This document shows, in pieces, positions 18,206 through 21,650 of a DNA stretch of 21,650 nt; positions within the stretch are counted from its first letter, which is position 1; each line of letters starts with the position of its first letter. A program made the position numbers and the translations under genes. The notes below the pieces were generated by a model. It searched no databases. It worked only from the letters and a program-made list of their open reading frames with translations, and was not told the origin of the DNA. The stretch lies in assembly GCA_036661515.1 (NCBI GenBank), contig JAVWYO010000033.1, forward strand, positions 1-21,650, read 5' to 3'. This DNA comes from HGM05232 sp036661515 (lineage in GTDB: Bacteria; Bacteroidota; Bacteroidia; Bacteroidales; Muribaculaceae).

Positions 18206-19369
18206 TTATAATTTTTCTAATACTTGCCAGCATTGATATAGTCCACGTGGTACGTGGAAGCAACCTTTCCATTTGCCTCCTTTGAGAGACATTAGAACTT
18301 CACCGCGTCGATTTAGATAGCCATACCATTCGGGATTCTCTGGGTCTTTGAAGTGCGACCATGTGTAGTCATGAACTTTTTCAAACCATTCTTTACACTT
18401 GACATCGCCTGTGAGTTGGTAACCTTTTAATAACGATATCATCGTTTCGATGTGCACCCACCATAGCTTTTGGTCCCACTCAAGTTGCTGTGGTGGGCAA
18501 CCAAGACGGTCCATAAAGTAAAATACTCCTCCATATTGTTTATCCCAACCATATTCAAGCATGGTCAAGGTGATATCTTTTGCCTTTTCAATAAGCTCTG
18601 GACGGTTTAAGCGTTTACCTAAGTCCATGATAAACCACATTGCCTCGATGGAATGACCTGGATTTACGTTACGACCTTCAAAAGTATCTGAGAGAGCACC
18701 TTCGGTGGTAACATTTTCTATTATGATTCCTCCAAGTTCGGGTCGATAGAACACTTCCATTACTTCATGTAGGCAGGTGGTAATGGTCTTATTTAGATAT
18801 TCTGGGTCTAATAATGGCTCTATTTCAAGTGCAAGATTACACAATATCATCGGTAATGCAAAATTCTTTAGATTCCGAGTTCCTGGGTATAACTTGTTCC
18901 ATTTCCCTTTTGGATTATCTACTTTAGATAAAATTATCGCAAAAGTCTTTTTTGCTATTTCTTCATATTCTTTATTCCCCGTAGCTATCGCTAATTGACC
19001 AAATGCCATAGTAGCAAAGGTGTAGGAAAATATATTATAGGGCTCTACTAAGGGTTCTCCTTGTTGTGTGAGAGAAAAATACCAATTATAATTACCATCA
19101 TGCCCATATTTCTTCAGAAATTCACCCCCTTGTACTGCACAATCAAGCCATTCCTGTTTCTTTTCTACCTTATTATATAGCATCGCAAACATCCACACTT
19201 CACGACCTTGAAGCCATATAAATTTATCGGTGTCATATACCTTTCCTTCACGATCAAGACAAGAGAAATATCCACCGTATTCCTTATCTTGTGATTTGTC
19301 CAACCAAAAGGGCAATACTGAATCCATCAGCTCACTCTTATATTGCTCTGCTAATTTTTTAAAATCCAT
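18206..19369 (-). CDS. N-acylglucosamine 2-epimerase, RENBP type (AGE family)
   Basis: Cytoplasmic (alpha/alpha)6-barrel epimerase of 387 residues without a signal peptide. It interconverts GlcNAc and ManNAc. Conserved blocks match animal RENBP rather than cellobiose 2-epimerase as I recall them: WLQGREVWM (52-60), NPGHSIEAMWF (236-246; His239), QLEWDQKLWWVHIE (295-308; His306), YGYLNRRGEV and KGCFHVPR (368-375; His372). These histidines correspond to the catalytic pair and a further active-site His. It is the only clearly intracellular catabolic enzyme in the operon, and starts 25 bases after the oxidoreductase gene. Sialic-acid lyase, kinase and transporter genes, which often accompany such enzymes in nan loci, are absent here. 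The substrate could also be another N-acyl hexosamine. Confidence 0.88.
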   Translation of the reverse strand: MDFKKLAEQYKSELMDSVLPFWLDKSQDKEYGGYFSCLDREGKVYDTDKFIWLQGREVWMFAMLYNKVEKKQEWLDCAVQGGEFLKKYGHDGNYNWYFSLTQQGEPLVEPYNIFSYTFATMAFGQLAIATGNKEYEEIAKKTFAIILSKVDNPKGKWNKLYPGTRNLKNFALPMILCNLALEIEPLLDPEYLNKTITTCLHEVMEVFYRPELGGIIIENVTTEGALSDTFEGRNVNPGHSIEAMWFIMDLGKRLNRPELIEKAKDITLTMLEYGWDKQYGGVFYFMDRLGCPPQQLEWDQKLWWVHIETMISLLKGYQLTGDVKCKEWFEKVHDYTWSHFKDPENPEWYGYLNRRGEVLMSLKGGKWKGCFHVPRGLYQCWQVLEKL

Positions 19370-19394
19370 AATCGTAATATATTTATATTGTTAA

Positions 19395-21290
19395 TTATTT
19401 ATCTATTTTTCCTGTTATAGTCACACTCTTTTTATTAAATGGGTCTAAAATTGTATCAATCAATAGCGCCATTTCACCCCTTTTTATCAATTTTCCAGAA
19501 TCAAAATTGCCAAGATTATACAACTTCCACACACTCTCTGCCATTTTTGCTATTGGCATTTTAAGGTTTATATTTTCACTCTTAGCCACATTTTCTATAA
19601 TTTCAAGTGCGGCAGATATTTTCATTGCATTTCCATCTTTAGAAAGCGTATAAGTCATCGCAGGATACACGTCTTTCAATCCTTGAAGCTCGTTTGCTAA
19701 AAGAAGAGTGTCGGCACGAAGCCATGTCTGATTTGACCATTCTACATTTTTCCCTATCCCTTTTAATATTCCAGTGGAACCAACGCGTTGATATGGCTTA
19801 AATTTAGAATCCCCAACAGGCACATCTAAATATGGCAATAAATAGCCATTTGAGTTTAGCAACGCATTTTGAACATCTCTCACTTTTACATTTTTTATAT
19901 CGGTTTTACCTTTTACTGCAAGTGATGCCAACGCTCCTGCAGCTTGTCCTATTTGAAGTACTACGGGTTGTAATCGTGTAGTCCCATTTACAATATTCGA
20001 CACCGATATTGACTTCTCGGCAACGATAAGCCCCTCTACATCTTGTGGAATAAGCGTCCCCAATGGAAGTCCATAAGATGGAATTGGGTGGAAATATAAG
20101 TTTGGCAGCTCTTCATATCCTTGATAGCGCGTGTGATGATGATCAACAGGATAATCTCCTACCGCAATACATGTGCGATAAAGTGCATCTTGCTGGTCAA
20201 ATGGTTTATCAATATGATTAAGTGTAAATCGCACGGCACCATGTATGCGTCGCGACTCTCTATGATAAGGAATAAAAGGAAGTTTATCAGCCGTTGGATA
20301 TATATCATCGGCCAATCCTAAGTTTTTAAGACCAAGTTCATGTTGAATAAAATATACAAATTTCATCGTATAATCCTTTGCTCCTTTTAATGCCTCTGCG
20401 CGTTCTTGTGAAGTCATATCAATAAGATTCACATAATAGTCATTTCCCTCAATAGGCCAATTTATCATATACCTATTATTAGGAAGTTGTCCATAAGTAA
20501 TCATCTTTTCCAACGACCACATGCGATCGGGCTCTTTAGGATTAGTACACACATCATTGATGCAGGCACAAGCAAATTCCTTTGCCTCATAACCTGCTGG
20601 ACGGGCAATAGTCACATCTTTTCCGTAATCTTTAAGAACTGCAACATAGGTAATATCTTGCACTATGTTGTTTTTCTTCTGTGGAGCAATGCTTTCTTTG
20701 GTGTCATCACGACTCTCCATTCCCACATCATATTTCACCCCACATTGCTTTGCTACATCACCAAGTTCAGTAGCGTCAATTAGCACTTTTGCTTTTAAAA
20801 CCTCTTTCTCTCCTTTTTCACCTTTAACAGTTATAACCCAATCTTTTTTTACCTTCTTTATACTTAATAATTGCGTATTCCTTTTTACTTTTAAATTTTT
20901 CTCCTTTTCGGTAAAACCCGAAAGAATTTTTTCACCAACATTGGGCTCAAATTGCACATTACTAACCCAGCCTGTTTTCAAAGCTTCTGCTCCGCCATAA
21001 TGCGCTTCAAGAGCATGTTTAAATTCGCCCCACAACCCACCTGGAAGATTGTTATTTCCATCAATTGCACTTACACCAGCCGAAGTCAACATACCTCCAA
21101 GCCATGGCGATTCCTCAACTATAACTGTTTTCACACCCATTCGAGCGGCTTGAACTCCTGCGGTTACTCCGCTGGCTCCGCCACCTATCACAATAATATC
21201 GAAAGTTGTAGTTTTAGCTGATAAGAAATTTTGACCAAAGATTAAAAGGCTACATATCAATATTATAGGTAAAGATAGTCTTCTTTGCAT
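19395..21290 (-). CDS. Exported FAD-dependent oxidoreductase (FAD_oxidored, PF12831-like)
   Basis: Flavoprotein of 631 residues and first gene of the operon. A signal peptide (about 1-25, LPIILICSLLIFGQ) is followed by the FAD-binding Rossmann fold: DIIVIGGGASGVTAGVQAAR (31-50) and the acidic strand end VIVEES (56-61). LIDATELGDVAKQCG and LPLGTLIPQDVEGLIVAEKS match the 'xanthan lyase'/FAD_oxidored group often found in Bacteroidetes carbohydrate loci. The C-terminus (about 540-620) ends with KLIKRGEMALLIDTILDPF, which resembles an S-layer-homology-like motif. Catalytic role and electron acceptor are unknown; I infer oxidation of a sugar or glycan group in the periplasm. The start is the ATG at 21288-21290, about 58 bases from the proposed -7 box. 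No Shine-Dalgarno sequence is present, as usual in this phylum. Confidence 0.82.
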   Translation of the reverse strand: MQRRLSLPIILICSLLIFGQNFLSAKTTTFDIIVIGGGASGVTAGVQAARMGVKTVIVEESPWLGGMLTSAGVSAIDGNNNLPGGLWGEFKHALEAHYGGAEALKTGWVSNVQFEPNVGEKILSGFTEKEKNLKVKRNTQLLSIKKVKKDWVITVKGEKGEKEVLKAKVLIDATELGDVAKQCGVKYDVGMESRDDTKESIAPQKKNNIVQDITYVAVLKDYGKDVTIARPAGYEAKEFACACINDVCTNPKEPDRMWSLEKMITYGQLPNNRYMINWPIEGNDYYVNLIDMTSQERAEALKGAKDYTMKFVYFIQHELGLKNLGLADDIYPTADKLPFIPYHRESRRIHGAVRFTLNHIDKPFDQQDALYRTCIAVGDYPVDHHHTRYQGYEELPNLYFHPIPSYGLPLGTLIPQDVEGLIVAEKSISVSNIVNGTTRLQPVVLQIGQAAGALASLAVKGKTDIKNVKVRDVQNALLNSNGYLLPYLDVPVGDSKFKPYQRVGSTGILKGIGKNVEWSNQTWLRADTLLLANELQGLKDVYPAMTYTLSKDGNAMKISAALEIIENVAKSENINLKMPIAKMAESVWKLYNLGNFDSGKLIKRGEMALLIDTILDPFNKKSVTITGKIDK

Positions 21291-21347
21291 AATGTTGTTC
21301 TTAGATTTAATAATTAATAATATCTTTCATAAATTTATTATATGGTG

Positions 21348-21380
21348 CAAATATAGAGAAATAATTTTAACAACAAGCAA
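21348..21380 (-). promoter_or_regulatory. Bacteroidetes-type promoter candidate for the operon
   Basis: On the minus strand, 21355-21348 reads TATATTTG followed by C, an exact match to the Bacteroides -7 box TAnnTTTG. TTG triplets lie 18 and 22 bases upstream (21374-21376 and 21378-21380), near the spot for the -33 TTTG element, which is only partly matched. Transcription would start near 21341 and leave a leader of about 50 bases before the ATG at 21290. Confidence 0.6.
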
Positions 21381-21385
21381 TATAT

Positions 21386-21403
21386 TAATAAAATATTTTA
21401 TTA
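21386..21403. promoter_or_regulatory. 18-base AT palindrome just upstream of the promoter
   Basis: TAATAAAATATTTTATTA is a perfect palindrome centred at 21394/21395, about 52 bases upstream of the inferred transcription start. The position suits an activator site. It is built only of A and T in an AT-rich stretch, so chance is a real alternative. Confidence 0.3.
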
Positions 21404-21451
21404 TATACCCATTTTTCTATAATCACTAAATAATAATAAGGTCTTATATAG

Positions 21452-21459
21452 CAAAGTTA
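21452..21459 (-). promoter_or_regulatory. Second, weaker -7 box candidate
   Basis: On the minus strand this reads TAACTTTG followed by C, again matching TAnnTTTG. No TTTG or TTG is found at the usual -33 distance. It would give a leader of about 155 bases. Treat it as a possible alternative start only. Confidence 0.25.
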
Positions 21460-21577
21460 TTAAAAATATTTTGAATTTTAAAGAGATTAATCAATTTATT
21501 ATCCTTTTTCACGCATATTTTAAAAAAATACTCATTATATTTACCTAAAATCCCAAAAGCAAAGCCAAATTAAAAAA

Positions 21578-21609
21578 GGGTGCGTACACTGCGTACTGTG
21601 CGTACACCC
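21578..21609. repeat. Triple 9-base repeat of TGCGTAC flanked by GGGTG/CACCC
   Basis: TGCGTAC occurs three times at exact 9-base steps (21581, 21590, 21599), with two-base spacers AC, TG and AC. GGGTG (21578-21582) and CACCC (21605-21609) close it as an imperfect inverted repeat. It is a GC-rich island in an otherwise AT-rich non-coding stretch (21291-21650). On the plus strand one frame reads VRTLRTVRT from a GTG at 21580 and stays open to the window edge. On the minus strand a frame from 21649 to 21545 also crosses it. Neither can be judged without the next sequence. Confidence 0.6.
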
Positions 21610-21650
21610 ATTTCACTCGGCAATTCGAAAATTGAAAATAAATTTTCATT

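Larger units (their letters stand above)
21291..21650. other. Non-coding leader and right flank of the operon
   Basis: This 360-base stretch has no convincing complete gene. It is strongly AT-rich up to about 21575 and holds the promoter candidates and palindrome listed separately. The last 70 bases hold the TGCGTAC repeat and two small inverted repeats: CAATT-CGAA-AATTG (21621-21634) and GAAAATT / AATTTTC (21627-21633, 21641-21647). No tRNA, riboswitch fold or CRISPR repeat was recognised. Confidence 0.6.

Noticed and set aside
15..21290. Classical sialic-acid (nan) locus
   Set aside because: The epimerase, GH20 and SGNH esterase fit, but no sialidase, NanL lyase or NanT-type transporter is in the window.
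21578..21609. CRISPR array
   Set aside because: The repeats are 7 bases long with 2-base spacers, far too short, and no cas genes are present.
21545..21649. 34-codon open frame on the minus strand across the TGCGTAC repeat
   Set aside because: Short, no known motif, no promoter seen, and it touches the window edge, so it cannot be told from chance or from the end of a longer frame.

Overview
The window looks like one polysaccharide utilisation locus (PUL) from a low-GC member of the Bacteroidales (Bacteroides/Prevotella-like). The evidence is a SusC/SusD pair, lipoproteins typical of that order, AT-rich leaders without Shine-Dalgarno sequences, and a TAnnTTTG-type -7 box. All 13 genes lie on the minus strand. 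Gaps are mostly 12-50 bases, and one pair overlaps as ATGA. This reads as one long transcript running from about 21340 down past position 15; the left end of the window cuts off whatever follows.

Layout in transcription order: (1) 21291-21650, a non-coding AT-rich leader with one good and one weaker promoter candidate, an 18-base palindrome and a triple TGCGTAC repeat. (2) 21290-17093, three enzymes placed ahead of the Sus pair: an exported FAD-dependent oxidoreductase, a cytoplasmic RENBP-type N-acylglucosamine 2-epimerase, and a DUF4434 TIM-barrel protein. (3) 17046-10566, SusC, SusD and a DUF5018 surface lipoprotein. (4) A hairpin with a T-run at 10497-10535. (5) 10481-15, exported enzymes and one membrane enzyme: a lipoprotein GHL10-like hydrolase, a second GHL10-like hydrolase, a GH20 beta-N-acetylhexosaminidase, a metallophosphoesterase with family-specific N- and C-terminal domains, a third GHL10-like hydrolase, a polytopic NagX/HGSNAT-like (DUF5009) acyltransferase and an SGNH esterase.

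Inference on function: three parts point to N-acetylamino sugars. They are the GH20, the RENBP-like epimerase (GlcNAc/ManNAc interconversion) and the NagX/HGSNAT-like acetyltransferase. The best-known GHL10 enzyme, E. coli DigH, cuts denuded peptidoglycan glycan strands. A plausible target is therefore a GlcNAc- or glucosamine-rich polymer carrying O-acetyl and perhaps phosphate groups, such as peptidoglycan glycan, a PNAG-like polymer or a host glycan. No well-characterised endo-acting glycanase is present; the three GHL10 paralogues and the DUF4434 protein probably fill that role. No regulator, inner-membrane transporter, kinase, NagA/NagB or sialic-acid lyase lies in the window, so the substrate stays open.
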